A stretch of 64,000 nt of DNA from Gillisia sp. Hel_I_86 (GCF_007827275.1 NZ_VISE01000001.1:3906001-3970000); one strand, 5' to 3'; shown: positions 1-9,933, counted from the first letter of the stretch. Numbers and translations: made by a program. The notes: a model not told the origin generated them from the letters alone.

Positions 1-1
1 T

Positions 2-358
2 CCGGAATTTCTTAACAGGATAGATGATGTAGTGATCTTTAATTCCTTGGATAGGGACGATATTCACAAGATTATAGATATCGAATTGGAGAAACTCTAT
101 GACAGAATTGGAATCATTGGTTATACTTTGGTTTTGAGTGAAAGTGCCAAGGATTATATTGCAGATAAAGGATTCGATAAAGATTACGGTGCAAGGCCTT
201 TAAATAGAGCTATTCAAAAGTATATCGAAGATGCGTTAGCTGAAGAAATAATAACTTCCCATCTCGAAGAAGGTGACAAAATCTTTATGGATTTGGACAA
301 AAAAAATGATAAGCTCACAATTAAAATTGAAAAACCTACCAAGGAAAAAGAGGTTTAA
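2..358 (+). CDS. clpC: ATP-dependent Clp protease ATP-binding subunit (ClpC-type), C-terminal end only
   Basis: The 5' part lies outside the window; the frame is already open at base 2 and reads PEFLNRIDDVVIF before the first possible start codon. Visible are the end of the second AAA+ module (the PEFLNRID sensor region) and the C-terminal small domain with GARPLNRAIQKYIEDALAE, typical of Hsp100 unfoldases. The family unfolds substrates in the cytosol and feeds them to ClpP. The C-terminus is lysine-rich. A hairpin terminator follows 24 bases after the stop. ClpC rather than ClpB is inferred from the ending; the upstream domains that would settle it are not visible. Confidence 0.88.
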   Translation, partial: PEFLNRIDDVVIFNSLDRDDIHKIIDIELEKLYDRIGIIGYTLVLSESAKDYIADKGFDKDYGARPLNRAIQKYIEDALAEEIITSHLEEGDKIFMDLDKKNDKLTIKIEKPTKEKEV

Positions 359-381
359 AAACTCTCATAATTTTTAATAGA

Positions 382-418
382 AAACAGCCATAAAACATAA
401 GTTTACTGGCTGTTTTTT
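382..418 (+). terminator. Rho-independent terminator of clpC
   Basis: Stem AAACAGCCA (382-390) pairs with TGGCTGTTT (407-415), followed by further T residues. It sits just downstream of the clpC stop codon and upstream of an independent promoter. Confidence 0.8.
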
Positions 419-528
419 ACTTTTAAATCTTCCCGTAATTAGGATGATATGACCGTTTACAACAGCAATAGTCCATATTCAACTCTATTTCAAGTGATTA
501 AATTGTTTCCTGGTGTCAACAAAAAACA

Positions 529-559
529 TTTGGATTTGCTTCTTAAATTCTTAAATTTG
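529..559 (+). promoter_or_regulatory. Bacteroidota-type sigma-A promoter for the STAS-like gene
   Basis: TTTG at 529-532, a 19-base spacer, then TAAATTTG at 552-559. This matches the -33/-7 consensus described for the phylum (TTTG, about 19 bases, TAnnTTTG). The expected transcription start is near 566, giving a leader of about 18 bases before the ATG at 584. Confidence 0.75.
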
Positions 560-583
560 AGTTCATAATTTCCCCTACAGTTT

Positions 584-958
584 ATGACAAAATCTGCTCT
601 ACAGCTTGAATTCGGAACGGTAACATTTCTTGATAATATTCAAATAGCCGAACTAAACGAAGGAATCCTTTTTGACATTCCACATAATAAAGAGTTATTG
701 GAATTAGCTCGCGAACGATTTAATAATCAGCTCTACGGCTATATTTCAAATAGAGTAAACTCTTATTCTGTAAATCCGATGATTCATTTGGAATCGGCTA
801 ATGTGCCCAACCTTATTGCAATTGCTATTGTTTCCAAAAATCCTGTAGTAAAGCAAAATACGATTATCGAGAAACAATTCTTCAGGAACAGTAGTTCCTT
901 TGAAGTTTTTGAAACTTTGGATGAAGCTGTGCACTGGATGAAGAAACAGCTTGTTTAA
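584..958 (+). CDS. Small STAS/SpoIIAA-like protein, function unknown
   Basis: A 124-residue soluble protein without signal peptide or membrane segment. The alternating hydrophobic pattern and the C-terminal segment FEVFETLDEAVHWMKKQL resemble the SpoIIAA/STAS-like proteins common in flavobacteria, in which the last helix follows a short loop ('F.T.DEAL.WL'). It has its own full promoter at 529-559 and so is probably monocistronic. It runs convergently into hutH, sharing its last four bases with the hutH stop region. The fold assignment is by pattern only and no ligand or partner can be named. Confidence 0.7.
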   Translation: MTKSALQLEFGTVTFLDNIQIAELNEGILFDIPHNKELLELARERFNNQLYGYISNRVNSYSVNPMIHLESANVPNLIAIAIVSKNPVVKQNTIIEKQFFRNSSSFEVFETLDEAVHWMKKQLV

Positions 959-2466
959 TCGAACAACAATTCTCGTTCAATTTTAAAATCATCAACAAAT
1001 TTTTTGGCTGCTTTAATATGTGTGGACATTATTTGATCTTCCAATAAAATTGGTACCACTTTTCTAAATTCGGCAACAACTTCCTGAAGAATTGGGGAAG
1101 TCTTTTGTGGCTCTCTATAATGCAAGGCTTGCGAAGCGTTAAACAGCTCTATAGCCAAAATAGTAGAAATGTTATCCACAACCTTTAAAAGTTTAGTAGC
1201 ACCATTAGATCCCATACTCACATGATCCTCCTGTCCATTTGAAGAAACTATAGAATCTATACTGGATGGGGTGGCATATTGTTTATTCTGGCTCACAATA
1301 CTCGCTGCGGTATATTGGGGAATCATAAAGCCGCTATTTAATCCCGGGTTCTCCACTAAAAATGTTGGAAGCTCCCGCAATCCTGACACCAATTGGTAGA
1401 TCCGTCTTTCAGAAATATTTCCAATCTCTGCCATTGCAATGGCCATATAATCTAAGGCAAGAGCTAAAGGTTGGCCATGAAAATTTCCTCCGGAAATAAT
1501 TTTATCTGCTTCAATAAAAATATTGGGATTATCTGTCACCGAATTTATCTCGGTTTTTATTGTTTTTCTAGCAAAAGACAAAGTGTCTTTGCTTGCTCCA
1601 TGTACCTGGGGGATACATCTAAAAGAATAAGGATCCTGTACACTTGCTTTCTCCTTCATTGCTATTTCACTTCCCTCTAAAAACGCTCGAATTCTTTCCG
1701 CAGTTTTTATTTGCCCCCGGTGAGGACGTACCATATGCACAAGCTCATCATATGGCGACATGTTACAATTAAACGCATCTATGGATACAGCACCAATCAT
1801 ATCTGCCAAATAACACAATCTGTAAGATGCTATCAAGGCATACACTCCGTGGGCACTCATAAACTGAGTTCCATTCAACAATGCCAAGCCTTCTTTGGAT
1901 TGCATTTTTATTGGCTCCCAATTAAACTTTTCTAGCACTGTAGCGGCCTTCACTTGTTCCCCTTTAAAATAAACCTCTCCCTTTCCTAAAAGTGGTAATG
2001 ATAAATGCGCTAACGGAGCAAGGTCACCGGAAGCTCCCAACGAACCTTGTTCGTAAATAACGGGCAGAACATCTTCATTATAAAAATCCATCAATCGCTG
2101 CACGGTTTCCAAAGCAATCCCACTATGTCCATAACTTAAAGACTGGATTTTCAACAACAGCATCAAGCGGATTATTGGTTTAGCCACTAAAGCACCTGTA
2201 CCACAAGCATGAGACATCACCAAATTTTCCTGAAGTTGGGTTAAATGATCTTTGGAGATCTTGACATTGCACAAAGATCCAAAACCAGTATTAATCCCGT
2301 AGACCGGAACATCGCTTTGTTTAATCTTTTCATCGAGATATTTTCTTGATTTTACAATATTTACCCTGGACTCTTCACTCAATTCCAGTTTCATTTTATT
2401 TTGAAGAATTTCTTGAATGATTTGGAGATCAAGAACCGCAGAACTTATATAATGATATGAACTCAT
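955..2466 (-). CDS. hutH: Histidine ammonia-lyase
   Basis: It deaminates L-histidine to urocanate, the first step of histidine catabolism, in the cytosol. The family signature GSLGASGDLAPLAHL is present; the Ala145-Ser146-Gly147 triplet forms the MIO electrophile by self-cyclisation. The tyrosine loop YGINTGFG (about residues 56-63) and the region around SVQDPYSFRC are also conserved. The length (503 residues) is normal. I chose the ATG at 2466; a TTG two codons upstream is in frame but less likely. No hutU, hutI or hutG gene lies nearby, so the remaining pathway must be elsewhere, or the enzyme serves another aromatic amino acid. Confidence 0.92.
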   Translation of the reverse strand: MSSYHYISSAVLDLQIIQEILQNKMKLELSEESRVNIVKSRKYLDEKIKQSDVPVYGINTGFGSLCNVKISKDHLTQLQENLVMSHACGTGALVAKPIIRLMLLLKIQSLSYGHSGIALETVQRLMDFYNEDVLPVIYEQGSLGASGDLAPLAHLSLPLLGKGEVYFKGEQVKAATVLEKFNWEPIKMQSKEGLALLNGTQFMSAHGVYALIASYRLCYLADMIGAVSIDAFNCNMSPYDELVHMVRPHRGQIKTAERIRAFLEGSEIAMKEKASVQDPYSFRCIPQVHGASKDTLSFARKTIKTEINSVTDNPNIFIEADKIISGGNFHGQPLALALDYMAIAMAEIGNISERRIYQLVSGLRELPTFLVENPGLNSGFMIPQYTAASIVSQNKQYATPSSIDSIVSSNGQEDHVSMGSNGATKLLKVVDNISTILAIELFNASQALHYREPQKTSPILQEVVAEFRKVVPILLEDQIMSTHIKAAKKFVDDFKIERELLFD

Positions 2467-2596
2467 AAACAATTTGGCATTTTAGGAAGAAAAGAAATCA
2501 TTAATATTTAGAATTCTTAAAGAATAATTGAGGTTTAATTCTGTAAACTCAAATAGCCACAAAAGTTAAACAAGTGCTAAAATAACTGAAAATTCG

Positions 2597-4129
2597 TCAA
2601 TTCCCCTCCGATTGTATTTCCTTTTTAAACAAATCTAAAAAAGATCTCCCAATATTATTTGCAATATCCCCAGCAATCAAACCTTCATAACTCATTTCTT
2701 CAGCTAAAATATCGCCGGTTTTTCCATGTAAATACACTCCAAGAACAGCGGCTATCAAAGGTTCATAATCTTGGGAAATAAGGGAAGTTATTACTCCAGA
2801 AAGCACATCCCCGCTTCCTGCAGTGGCCATACCTGGATTGCCTGTGTTATTTATATAAAGATCTTCCTTAAAAACAGTGATGGTATGTGCTCCTTTAATT
2901 ACCACGATTACCTTATGTTTTTTACTGAATTTTTTCGCCTTTTCCAATTTATCGAAATCGTCTTTCCATTTTCCAATCAGTCGTTCCAATTCCCCGGGGT
3001 GTGGAGTTAAAACAGAATTCTCCGGCAATTCCTTTAATAAGTCTTTTTCTTTTGAAAGGATATTAATGCCATCGGCATCAATAACCATCGGTTTTTTGGT
3101 TTTGATCAATAAATCCTTAAAAGCTGCAGTGGTCTCCTGCGAAGTCCCTGCTCCCATTCCAAAGCAAATTACCTCTGGTTCCAGATCGAATTCAATAGAA
3201 TTCAATTCATTCTCATTTTTATCGGTTAGCACCATCGCTTCAGGTAGACCTGTTTGCAAGATCTGGTACCCACATTTTGGAGCATATATTGTCACCAAAC
3301 CAGCTCCTGTTCTTAATGTTGCCTTTCCGGTAAGTGAAATACTTCCTATTTTTCCGTAGCTCCCGCCAATAATAAGCGCATGCCCAAAATCGCCTTTATG
3401 AGCAAAATTTGTTCTGGGCCTATATAATAACTGAGCTTCAGGTTTATTGATCAGTTGTTTATTCACAACCGTTTTAGCCAAATATTCACGATCCAAGCCT
3501 ATATCTATCACTTCCATATCCCCTATATACGCTGCCGCTTGGGGCAAGAAAAATATAAGTTTTGGAGATTGAAATGTAATAGTAACATTTGCCTTGATTG
3601 CAGGATTTTTTTCGTTCGGGATCTTATCTGCAAACATCCCCGAAGGCATATCTATGGCAACAATAAAAGCGTTGGATCTATTTATATGTTGTACCAATTT
3701 ACCAACCCAATCTTCCAGACGCCTATTAAGTCCAATCCCAAATATCGCATCGATAATAAAATCTTTTTCTGAAAGCTCAGGAAAATCATTTTCGCTTTTA
3801 ACAGCACCTGGCCAATCATTGCTGACTTCTTTAATCCTATCGTAATTCAATAAAAAATCTTGAGATCTTTTCTTGCTATAATTAACCACATAAACCGTGA
3901 CCTGATACCCGTGTTCCAATAAAAGTCTACCAATCACTAAACCATCTCCCCCATTGTTGCCAATTCCACAGAAGATCTTAATTGGAATTTGGGCACCATT
4001 CAATTTGGAATGAATATCGTTGAAGACCAGAGTTGCAGCTCGTTCCATCAATTCAGCTGAACTGATTGCCTGATTTTTTATAGTTACCCTATCGGCTTCA
4101 GCAAGCTGTGCTATATCAAATATCTTCAT
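2597..4129 (-). CDS. nnr: Bifunctional NAD(P)H-hydrate epimerase / ADP-dependent dehydratase
   Basis: Repairs hydrated NADH and NADPH. The N-terminal half (about residues 1-210) is the YjeF_N epimerase domain with [16 protein letters not shown]; the C-terminal half (about 225-500) is the ribokinase-like YjeF_C dehydratase domain with [25 protein letters not shown] and [12 protein letters not shown]. The 510-residue length fits the fused form. It runs on the minus strand, divergent from gcvT. A -7-like box (CAAATATA on the plus strand, 4155-4162) lies 26 bases upstream of the start, without a clear -33 box. Confidence 0.93.
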   Translation of the reverse strand: MKIFDIAQLAEADRVTIKNQAISSAELMERAATLVFNDIHSKLNGAQIPIKIFCGIGNNGGDGLVIGRLLLEHGYQVTVYVVNYSKKRSQDFLLNYDRIKEVSNDWPGAVKSENDFPELSEKDFIIDAIFGIGLNRRLEDWVGKLVQHINRSNAFIVAIDMPSGMFADKIPNEKNPAIKANVTITFQSPKLIFFLPQAAAYIGDMEVIDIGLDREYLAKTVVNKQLINKPEAQLLYRPRTNFAHKGDFGHALIIGGSYGKIGSISLTGKATLRTGAGLVTIYAPKCGYQILQTGLPEAMVLTDKNENELNSIEFDLEPEVICFGMGAGTSQETTAAFKDLLIKTKKPMVIDADGINILSKEKDLLKELPENSVLTPHPGELERLIGKWKDDFDKLEKAKKFSKKHKVIVVIKGAHTITVFKEDLYINNTGNPGMATAGSGDVLSGVITSLISQDYEPLIAAVLGVYLHGKTGDILAEEMSYEGLIAGDIANNIGRSFLDLFKKEIQSEGN

Positions 4130-4245
4130 CTTAAAATTTCCTCATCTCTTACTGCAAATATAAAATTTCTAGGTGGGCTATATTCTATAAGCCGTAGATT
4201 CTTAAGATTTATGTTTATTATCGCATCTTTTAAAATTGAATTAAA

Positions 4246-4253
4246 TAAATTTG
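4246..4253 (+). promoter_or_regulatory. -7 box upstream of gcvT
   Basis: TAAATTTG matches TAnnTTTG exactly. No TTG lies at the expected -33 position, so this is only a partial promoter. It implies transcription starting near 4260, which excludes the upstream in-frame ATG at 4211 and supports the start at 4271. Confidence 0.5.
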
Positions 4254-4270
4254 CGGAAATTCTAAAACAG

Positions 4271-5353
4271 ATGAAAAAAATAGCCCTTAACGATATACAT
4301 CATTCTTTAAACGCCAAAATGGTTCCTTTTGCAGGCTTCGATATGCCAGTTTCTTACGAGGGCGTTAATACAGAACACGAAACTGTTCGTAAAAACGTGG
4401 GTGTTTTTGATGTTTCCCATATGGGTGAATTTTTGATCTCCGGAGAACACGCATTGGAACTTATCCAAAAGATCAGCTCTAACGATGCTTCTAAATTAAT
4501 AGATGGAAAAGCGCAGTATTCGTGCATGCCCAACGAAGATGGAGGAATTGTAGATGACCTTATTATCTACAGAATGAATGAAGATAAGTACATTTTGGTA
4601 GTTAATGCTTCCAACATCGAAAAAGATTGGAACTGGATTGCACAGCACAATACGATGGATGCAACCATGAAGGATCTTTCAGATGAATTTTCCCTACTAG
4701 CTATTCAAGGCCCAAAGGCTGCAGAGGCTATGCAATCTTTAACCGATGTAAATTTAAAGGAGCTTAAATTTTACACTTTTGAAATAGCAGAATTTGCAGG
4801 AGTAAAAAATGTGATAATTTCGGCAACAGGATATACCGGTAGTGGAGGATTCGAGATTTACTTTAAAAATGAAGATGCCGAAACTATCTGGAATAAGGTA
4901 TTTGAAGCTGGAGCCGATTTTGGTATTAAACCCATTGGACTTGCTGCCAGGGATACTTTAAGATTGGAGATGGGCTATTGTTTATATGGAAACGATATAG
5001 ATGATACTACTTCTCCTATGGAAGCAGGATTGGGATGGATCACTAAATTCACAAAAGATTTTATAAATGCTGAAGCATTAAAAAAGCAAAAAGAAGAAGG
5101 CCCTAAAAGAAGACTGATCGCATTCGAATTGGATGAAAGGGGAATTCCAAGACAAGGATATGATATAGTGGATGCTAAAGGAAAAGTAGTTGGAAATGTT
5201 ACTTCTGGAACCATGTCTCCATCCTTGGATAAAGGTATTGGGATGGGTTATATCCCAACAGAAATGGCTAAGGCCAATGATAAAATCTATATTCAAATAA
5301 GAAAAAAAGCAGTTCCTGCTACCTTGGTGAAATTGCCTTTTTATAAAGGATAA
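4271..5353 (+). CDS. gcvT: Glycine cleavage system aminomethyltransferase (T protein)
   Basis: Transfers the methylene group from the H-protein-bound intermediate to tetrahydrofolate, releasing ammonia. The protein begins [31 protein letters not shown] and shows the family motifs [30 protein letters not shown] and [18 protein letters not shown]. It has 360 residues with this start, the usual size; an in-frame ATG at 4211 would add 20 hydrophobic residues not seen in the family. No gcvH or gcvP is in the window, as is common in flavobacteria where the genes are scattered. The next gene starts 5 bases after the stop. Confidence 0.95.
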   Translation: MKKIALNDIHHSLNAKMVPFAGFDMPVSYEGVNTEHETVRKNVGVFDVSHMGEFLISGEHALELIQKISSNDASKLIDGKAQYSCMPNEDGGIVDDLIIYRMNEDKYILVVNASNIEKDWNWIAQHNTMDATMKDLSDEFSLLAIQGPKAAEAMQSLTDVNLKELKFYTFEIAEFAGVKNVIISATGYTGSGGFEIYFKNEDAETIWNKVFEAGADFGIKPIGLAARDTLRLEMGYCLYGNDIDDTTSPMEAGLGWITKFTKDFINAEALKKQKEEGPKRRLIAFELDERGIPRQGYDIVDAKGKVVGNVTSGTMSPSLDKGIGMGYIPTEMAKANDKIYIQIRKKAVPATLVKLPFYKG

Positions 5354-5358
5354 ACCCA

Positions 5359-6174
5359 TTGGAAAAAATATTGATATTAGGAGCAAGCGGCTTTATAGGG
5401 AATGCCCTATACAAGGAGCTCTGCTCCTATTTTGACACCTATGGAACCTACCACGCCAATTCAGGTTTCTTTGAGGCAAATCATAAGTTCCATGAATTCG
5501 ATATGGAATCTGAAAACATTGGGATCTTACTGCAGAATCTTAGGCCCACTGTAATTGTTTCTGCCCTTCGGGGAGATTTTAATGCTCAGGTAAGCACCCA
5601 CTTTGCAATAATAGATTATATCTTAAGAAACGATAGCAAATTGCTTTTTATCTCATCAGCAAACGTCTTTGATGCCTTCACCAACTACCCTTCTTATGAG
5701 TACGATAAGACTTTATCGCAAAGTATATATGGTAGGTTCAAGATTAAAATTGAAAACGCCCTGCTTAGGCTTCCGAATAATAAATACAATATATTGAGGT
5801 TACCAATGGTATTTGGAGCCAATTCCCCAAGAACCATGGAGATAAAGAGTAAAATTGAATTTGGCGAAGCCTTGGAGGTTTTCCCAAATGTGGTTGTAAA
5901 TGCTACCGATATTACTAGGGTTACTCAACAAATTCATTATATCATCAATCAGAAAAAACAGGGAGTATTTCATTTGGGCAGTGAAGATCTTACACATCAA
6001 CACGACCTTATTAAAGATATTGCTGCCGCTTTAGGATACAAAAATCCGCTTTTAAAGCAAGTGTACGATTCTAATTACGATCGGTTTTTGGCTGTATTGC
6101 CAAAAGACAATCTCTTGCCAAAAAATTTACGTATTTCTTTACAGCACGTAATCAACTCCTCTGTAGTGATCTAA
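5359..6174 (+). CDS. RmlD/NAD-dependent epimerase-like sugar nucleotide reductase
   Basis: A 271-residue Rossmann protein that starts with a TTG codon five bases after gcvT, so translation is likely coupled. The N-terminal ILGASGFIGNALYKEL is a GxxGxxG-type dinucleotide fold. FISSANVFDAF and YGRFKIKIENALLR fit the extended SDR family (the catalytic YxxxK reads YGRFK). It is related to dTDP-4-dehydrorhamnose reductases, but no sugar-nucleotide gene lies around it, so the substrate cannot be given. GTG or ATG alternatives near the start are absent. Confidence 0.8.
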   Translation: MEKILILGASGFIGNALYKELCSYFDTYGTYHANSGFFEANHKFHEFDMESENIGILLQNLRPTVIVSALRGDFNAQVSTHFAIIDYILRNDSKLLFISSANVFDAFTNYPSYEYDKTLSQSIYGRFKIKIENALLRLPNNKYNILRLPMVFGANSPRTMEIKSKIEFGEALEVFPNVVVNATDITRVTQQIHYIINQKKQGVFHLGSEDLTHQHDLIKDIAAALGYKNPLLKQVYDSNYDRFLAVLPKDNLLPKNLRISLQHVINSSVVI

Positions 6175-6254
6175 AGTTGTTGTGCTTTCCTTAAACTAGA
6201 AATTATTTTGTAAGAGTTCCCTGCTATTTAGTAACTTTAGGAAAACAAAAATAA

Positions 6255-6965
6255 ATGAACTCTCCAAAATTTAAAGATCTCAAAGCGGTATTTATAAACT
6301 GTACTCTTAAAAAATCCCCGAAGCAAAGTCACACCAGGGGTCTTATAGAAGTCTCCAGAACAATAATGGAAAAGGAAGGGGTAACAGTAGAAATAATTCG
6401 CGCTGCAGATTATACATTGCCTAATGGCATCCAGCCAGACATGACCAAAGAAGGAGAAGAAAAAGATGATTGGCCGGAACTCTTTAAAAAAATTATAGCG
6501 GCAGATATTTTGATCCTTTGCACTCCAATTTGGCTAGGAGCTAAATCTTCCATCTGCACCAAAATAATTGAACGTTTATATGCCATGAGTGCACAGCAAA
6601 ATAAAAAAGGGCAATATATTTATTATGGCAAAGTAGGTGGCTGTTTAATTACAGGGAATGAAGACGGTATAAAACACTGTGCCATGAATATGTTATACTC
6701 CCTTCAGCATTTGGGCTATTCTATTCCACCTCAAGCAGATGCCGGTTGGATTGGGGAAGTTGGGCCAGGCCCGAGTTATTTGGATGAAGAATCCAATGCA
6801 CAAGAGAACGATTTTACCAACAGGAATACTACCTTTATGACCTATAACCTCCTGCATTTGGCAAGTATGCTCAAGCAATTTGGTGGATACCCTGCCTATG
6901 GTAATTTACCTGAGGAATGGAAAGAGGGTAAAAGATGGGCTTTTGAAAATCCTGAATATCGCTAA
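6255..6965 (+). CDS. Flavodoxin-fold NAD(P)H-dependent FMN reductase-like protein
   Basis: A 236-residue cytosolic protein. FINCTLKKSPKQSHTRGLIEVS is the phosphate-binding loop of the flavodoxin/NADPH-dependent FMN reductase fold. The middle part has ADILILCTPIWLGAKSSICTKIIERL, the conserved 'P.Y.....P..LK..iDR' style segment, and GKVGGCLITGNEDG. The family binds FMN and reduces quinones or other electrophiles. It is followed 17 bases later by the carbinolamine dehydratase gene, suggesting co-transcription. Confidence 0.85.
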   Translation: MNSPKFKDLKAVFINCTLKKSPKQSHTRGLIEVSRTIMEKEGVTVEIIRAADYTLPNGIQPDMTKEGEEKDDWPELFKKIIAADILILCTPIWLGAKSSICTKIIERLYAMSAQQNKKGQYIYYGKVGGCLITGNEDGIKHCAMNMLYSLQHLGYSIPPQADAGWIGEVGPGPSYLDEESNAQENDFTNRNTTFMTYNLLHLASMLKQFGGYPAYGNLPEEWKEGKRWAFENPEYR

Positions 6966-6982
6966 TATTTTAAATATATCAC

Positions 6983-7270
6983 ATGAAAAAATTATCTGAA
7001 GAAGAAATAAACGAAAAATTGGGATCTCTGGAAGGTTGGACCTATACCGACAATGCTTTGCAGACTTCTTTTGAGTTCGAAAACTTTAAAGAAGCTTTTA
7101 CTTTAATGACCAGGATTGCATTTGAAGCTGAAGCACAAGACCATCACCCAGACTGGAACAATGTTTACAATCAATTGGAAATATCACTTTCTACACATGA
7201 TGCCGGCGGGGTTACCGAAAAGGATTTTAAACTGGCTAAAGCGATAGAAAATATCGTGAACGCAGAATAG
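6983..7270 (+). CDS. phhB: Pterin-4a-carbinolamine dehydratase (PCD/DCoH family)
   Basis: Dehydrates 4a-hydroxytetrahydropterin, recycling the cofactor of aromatic amino acid hydroxylases. At 95 residues it is full length. The signature EAEAQDHHPDWNNVYNQLEI carries the paired histidines and the DWxNVYN motif, and THDAGGVTEKDFKLA closes the active site. A phenylalanine hydroxylase gene is not in the window. Spacing to the flavodoxin-like gene (17 bases) suggests a short operon. Confidence 0.93.
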   Translation: MKKLSEEEINEKLGSLEGWTYTDNALQTSFEFENFKEAFTLMTRIAFEAEAQDHHPDWNNVYNQLEISLSTHDAGGVTEKDFKLAKAIENIVNAE

Positions 7271-7351
7271 TTTCAATAATCTAAATTGTCGTTCCATTTT
7301 TTTAGCTGGAAATGGAACTTTTTTTATTTTTACATCAGATTTATATTTTTT

Positions 7352-8071
7352 ATGGGAAGAGCATTCGAATTTAGAAAAGCACGTAAAATGAAGCGTTGGT
7401 CCGCAATGGCCAAAGCATTTACTAGGATTGGGAAGGATATAGTAATGGCTGTAAAAGAAGGCGGCCCCGATCCGGATAGTAATTCCAGGCTGCGTGCTGT
7501 TATTCAGAATGCGAAAAGTGTGAACATGCCCAAAGATAATATCGATCGTGCTATTAAGCGGGCGAGCGATAAAAGTCAAGGGGATTACAAAATAGTGCTT
7601 TTTGAAGGCTACGCTCCTCATGGGATTGCGGTACTTGTAGAAACTGCTACAGATAATAACAATAGGACTGTTGCCAATGTGCGCATGCACTTTAGCAAAA
7701 GCGACGGGAATTTAGGAACTTCCGGTTCTGTGGAATTCATGTTTGACCATACATGTAATTTCAGAATTGATGCAGAGGGACAAGATGCGGAAGAATTAGA
7801 GCTGGAATTGATCGATTTTGGTGCCGAAGAAGTTTTTGAAGATGAAGATGGAATTTTAATCTATGCTCCTTTTGAAAGTTTTGGAGCCATTCAGAAAGAA
7901 TTGGAAAACAGGAATATCGAAATTTTATCTTCCGGATTCGAAAGGATTCCTCAAGTGACCAAAAAATTATCTGCAGAAGAAGCTGCAGATGTAGAAAAAT
8001 TATTGGAGCGGTTAGAAGAAGATGATGATGTCCAGAATGTGTACCACACTATGGACGAGTCAGAAGAATAA
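7352..8071 (+). CDS. yebC: YebC/PmpR family protein
   Basis: Begins MGRAFEFRKARKMKRWSAMAKAFTRIGKD, the typical flavobacterial N-terminus, and continues with GGPDPDSNSRLRAVIQNAKSVNMPKDNIDRAIKRA. Family members have been described as DNA-binding regulators and, more recently, as factors relieving ribosome stalling. The 239-residue length is normal. The open frame extends 22 codons upstream with a Phe/Tyr-rich, clearly non-coding stretch, so I place the start at the ATG at 7352. The C-terminus is acidic (EEDDDVQNVYHTMDESEE). Confidence 0.93.
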   Translation: MGRAFEFRKARKMKRWSAMAKAFTRIGKDIVMAVKEGGPDPDSNSRLRAVIQNAKSVNMPKDNIDRAIKRASDKSQGDYKIVLFEGYAPHGIAVLVETATDNNNRTVANVRMHFSKSDGNLGTSGSVEFMFDHTCNFRIDAEGQDAEELELELIDFGAEEVFEDEDGILIYAPFESFGAIQKELENRNIEILSSGFERIPQVTKKLSAEEAADVEKLLERLEEDDDVQNVYHTMDESEE

Positions 8072-8083
8072 GCTCTTAAGAAA

Positions 8084-8632
8084 CTAAAATTGATTTGGAA
8101 ATTTCCCTTGAACACCTTCATAAAAACTTTGAATTTTTGGAAGGTCTTTTTCAATATCACCTGTGGTATAAAAAGGCTCAGAAAAGTTGGTTGATTTTTT
8201 GCCATAATCAAAAGCGACCATTATAATGGGAACATTGGCTGCTTCAGCAATATAATAGAACCCCGTTCTCCACCTCTTGGATTTTTTCCTGGTCCCTTCG
8301 GGTGATAAAGCCAATCTAAAGATTTTTTTGGATTCAAAAATAGCCGCTATTGCTGCAACTTTCTTTTCTTTGGAAACCCTATCAACGGGTGCTCCTCCCA
8401 TCCATCTAAAATACCAACCAAAAGGTGGCTTGAACAACTCCTTCTTTCCAACAAAATTTATTTCCAAATCCAAGATATTCCGAACTAATACCCCTAGGGA
8501 AAAATCCCACCAACTTGTGTGGGGAGCTACAATAAAAATACATTTTTCGATATTTTTATCAAAAGCACCTTGAATTTTCCATTTATAGAGCTTAAAATAA
8601 ATAAACTTGGAAATGAAACCCATAAGTTTCAA
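8084..8632 (-). CDS. 1-acyl-glycerol-3-phosphate acyltransferase family protein (PlsC-like)
   Basis: A 182-residue acyltransferase. It carries the HX4D motif as HTSWWDF (about residues 38-44), a second block GAPVDR, and the EGTRKK block near residue 113. These are blocks I to III of the PlsC family, which moves acyl groups onto lysophospholipids or related acceptors at the inner membrane. It is shorter than typical PlsC (about 240 residues). It lies directly downstream of proline dehydrogenase with two bases between coding regions. Confidence 0.85.
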   Translation of the reverse strand: MKLMGFISKFIYFKLYKWKIQGAFDKNIEKCIFIVAPHTSWWDFSLGVLVRNILDLEINFVGKKELFKPPFGWYFRWMGGAPVDRVSKEKKVAAIAAIFESKKIFRLALSPEGTRKKSKRWRTGFYYIAEAANVPIIMVAFDYGKKSTNFSEPFYTTGDIEKDLPKIQSFYEGVQGKFPNQF

Positions 8633-8633
8633 A

Positions 8634-9830
8634 TTATTCTCGATTCCCTTTGGTAGGCTCTCCTTTTCGGCGCTTTTTTTCTTCTATGAGCAAAGCTAGC
8701 TCCCTACCGGTTTGCCCCTTTACAGAGGTGTTCTCCTCTGCTCTTCGAATTAAATAGGGAATTACCTCCCTAACAGGGCCAAAAGGCACCAATTTTGCCG
8801 TGTTGTATCCTTTTTTAGCAAGGTTTAAACTTATATGATCGCTCATTCCGTATAATTGGCTAAACCATACCCGGGAGTCATTAATGGCAATATTCTTATC
8901 TTCCATTATTTGTAAAGCAAGATAATTGCTCATTTCATTATGGGTGCCTACAAATAGGGAAATATCATCTATATGAGCCAAACAATAGGCTAATACCCCA
9001 TTAAAGCTTACATCTGTAGCTTCTTTGCTTTCGCAGATGGGAGTTGGATATCCCATTTTATGTGCGCGTTCATTTTCCTTTTCCATATATGCTCCCCGAA
9101 CGATCTTTACCCCCAGCTTATAGCCGGCAGCTTTCGCCTTGAGATGCAAAGCTTGTAAGTAATTCAATCTATCCCATCTATAACATTGCAGCGTATTAAA
9201 TACAATCTCTTTTTCCTTGTTGTATTTTTCCATCATCTCTTCAATAAGATCATCTACGGCATCTTGCATCCATGATTCTTCACTATCTGCCAAAACACTT
9301 ATATCATTCTTATAAGCAGCTTCACAAATAAGATCTACCCTATTTTTAACGCGTGCCCACTCTTCTTCTTCCTGGATGCTTAAAGTTTCTTTAGAAGAAA
9401 CTTTCTCCCAGATCCCAAATCTTCCAATTCCTGTTGGCTTAAAAACAGCATAGGGAAGTTCTTTCTTTTCTGAAGCAAATTCAATAACACTGATTTTCTT
9501 TTTCATGGCAGCATCAAATTGTGCCTCCTCCTCTTTTCCTTCAACAGAATAATCCAAAATACTATGCAACTTCTTGGTATACATTTTATCGATCACCTTC
9601 ATACAATCTTCGGTGGTTTCACCTCCACTAAATTGATTGAAAATGGTCTTTTTAATAAGACCCTCTACTGGTAAATGCAATTTTAAGGATACTTTGGTAA
9701 GATAAGTGCCAATTTTCACTAAGCTTGGCCTATTTATCATGTTGAATAAAAATAAGGCCCGGTTAAGTTCTTCGTTGGATTTTAGTTCAAAAGCTGTTTT
9801 GGTATCGTCAAAGATTTTTTGTGTGATCAT
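8634..9830 (-). CDS. putA: Proline dehydrogenase (single-domain PRODH)
   Basis: FAD enzyme that oxidises proline to pyrroline-5-carboxylate and passes electrons to the membrane. The 398-residue protein is the PRODH barrel only; the P5C dehydrogenase domain of long PutA proteins is absent. The motifs LGVKIVRGAYMEKENERA and FGPVREVIPYLIRRAEENTSV (flavin and substrate contacts, with the arginine pair) are present. The start ATG at 9830 is followed upstream by a -7-like box (CAAATATA on the plus strand, 9850-9857). It is divergent from aroB. Confidence 0.92.
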   Translation of the reverse strand: MITQKIFDDTKTAFELKSNEELNRALFLFNMINRPSLVKIGTYLTKVSLKLHLPVEGLIKKTIFNQFSGGETTEDCMKVIDKMYTKKLHSILDYSVEGKEEEAQFDAAMKKKISVIEFASEKKELPYAVFKPTGIGRFGIWEKVSSKETLSIQEEEEWARVKNRVDLICEAAYKNDISVLADSEESWMQDAVDDLIEEMMEKYNKEKEIVFNTLQCYRWDRLNYLQALHLKAKAAGYKLGVKIVRGAYMEKENERAHKMGYPTPICESKEATDVSFNGVLAYCLAHIDDISLFVGTHNEMSNYLALQIMEDKNIAINDSRVWFSQLYGMSDHISLNLAKKGYNTAKLVPFGPVREVIPYLIRRAEENTSVKGQTGRELALLIEEKKRRKGEPTKGNRE

Positions 9831-9933
9831 TTATAAGATATTAATGTTACAAATATAATTATTGAGTTAGGATATTTTTATTATTTTCTGCTTATTTTCG
9901 ATATTTACAAATTTGAACAAAACCTCTAAAAAT

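Noticed and set aside
2877-3359. Long plus-strand open frame inside the nnr gene
   Set aside because: Antisense to a well-supported gene, with Ser/Phe-rich composition typical of a shadow frame.
4130-4270. Glycine riboswitch upstream of gcvT
   Set aside because: No paired glycine aptamer core is visible in the 141-base leader and the -7 box puts the transcription start only about 11 bases before the ATG.
5078-5386. Minus-strand frame over the gcvT end
   Set aside because: Covers conserved gcvT sequence; no ribosome-binding site or motif.
7184-7690. 168-codon minus-strand frame across phhB and yebC
   Set aside because: Opposes two clearly conserved genes and has no recognisable motif.
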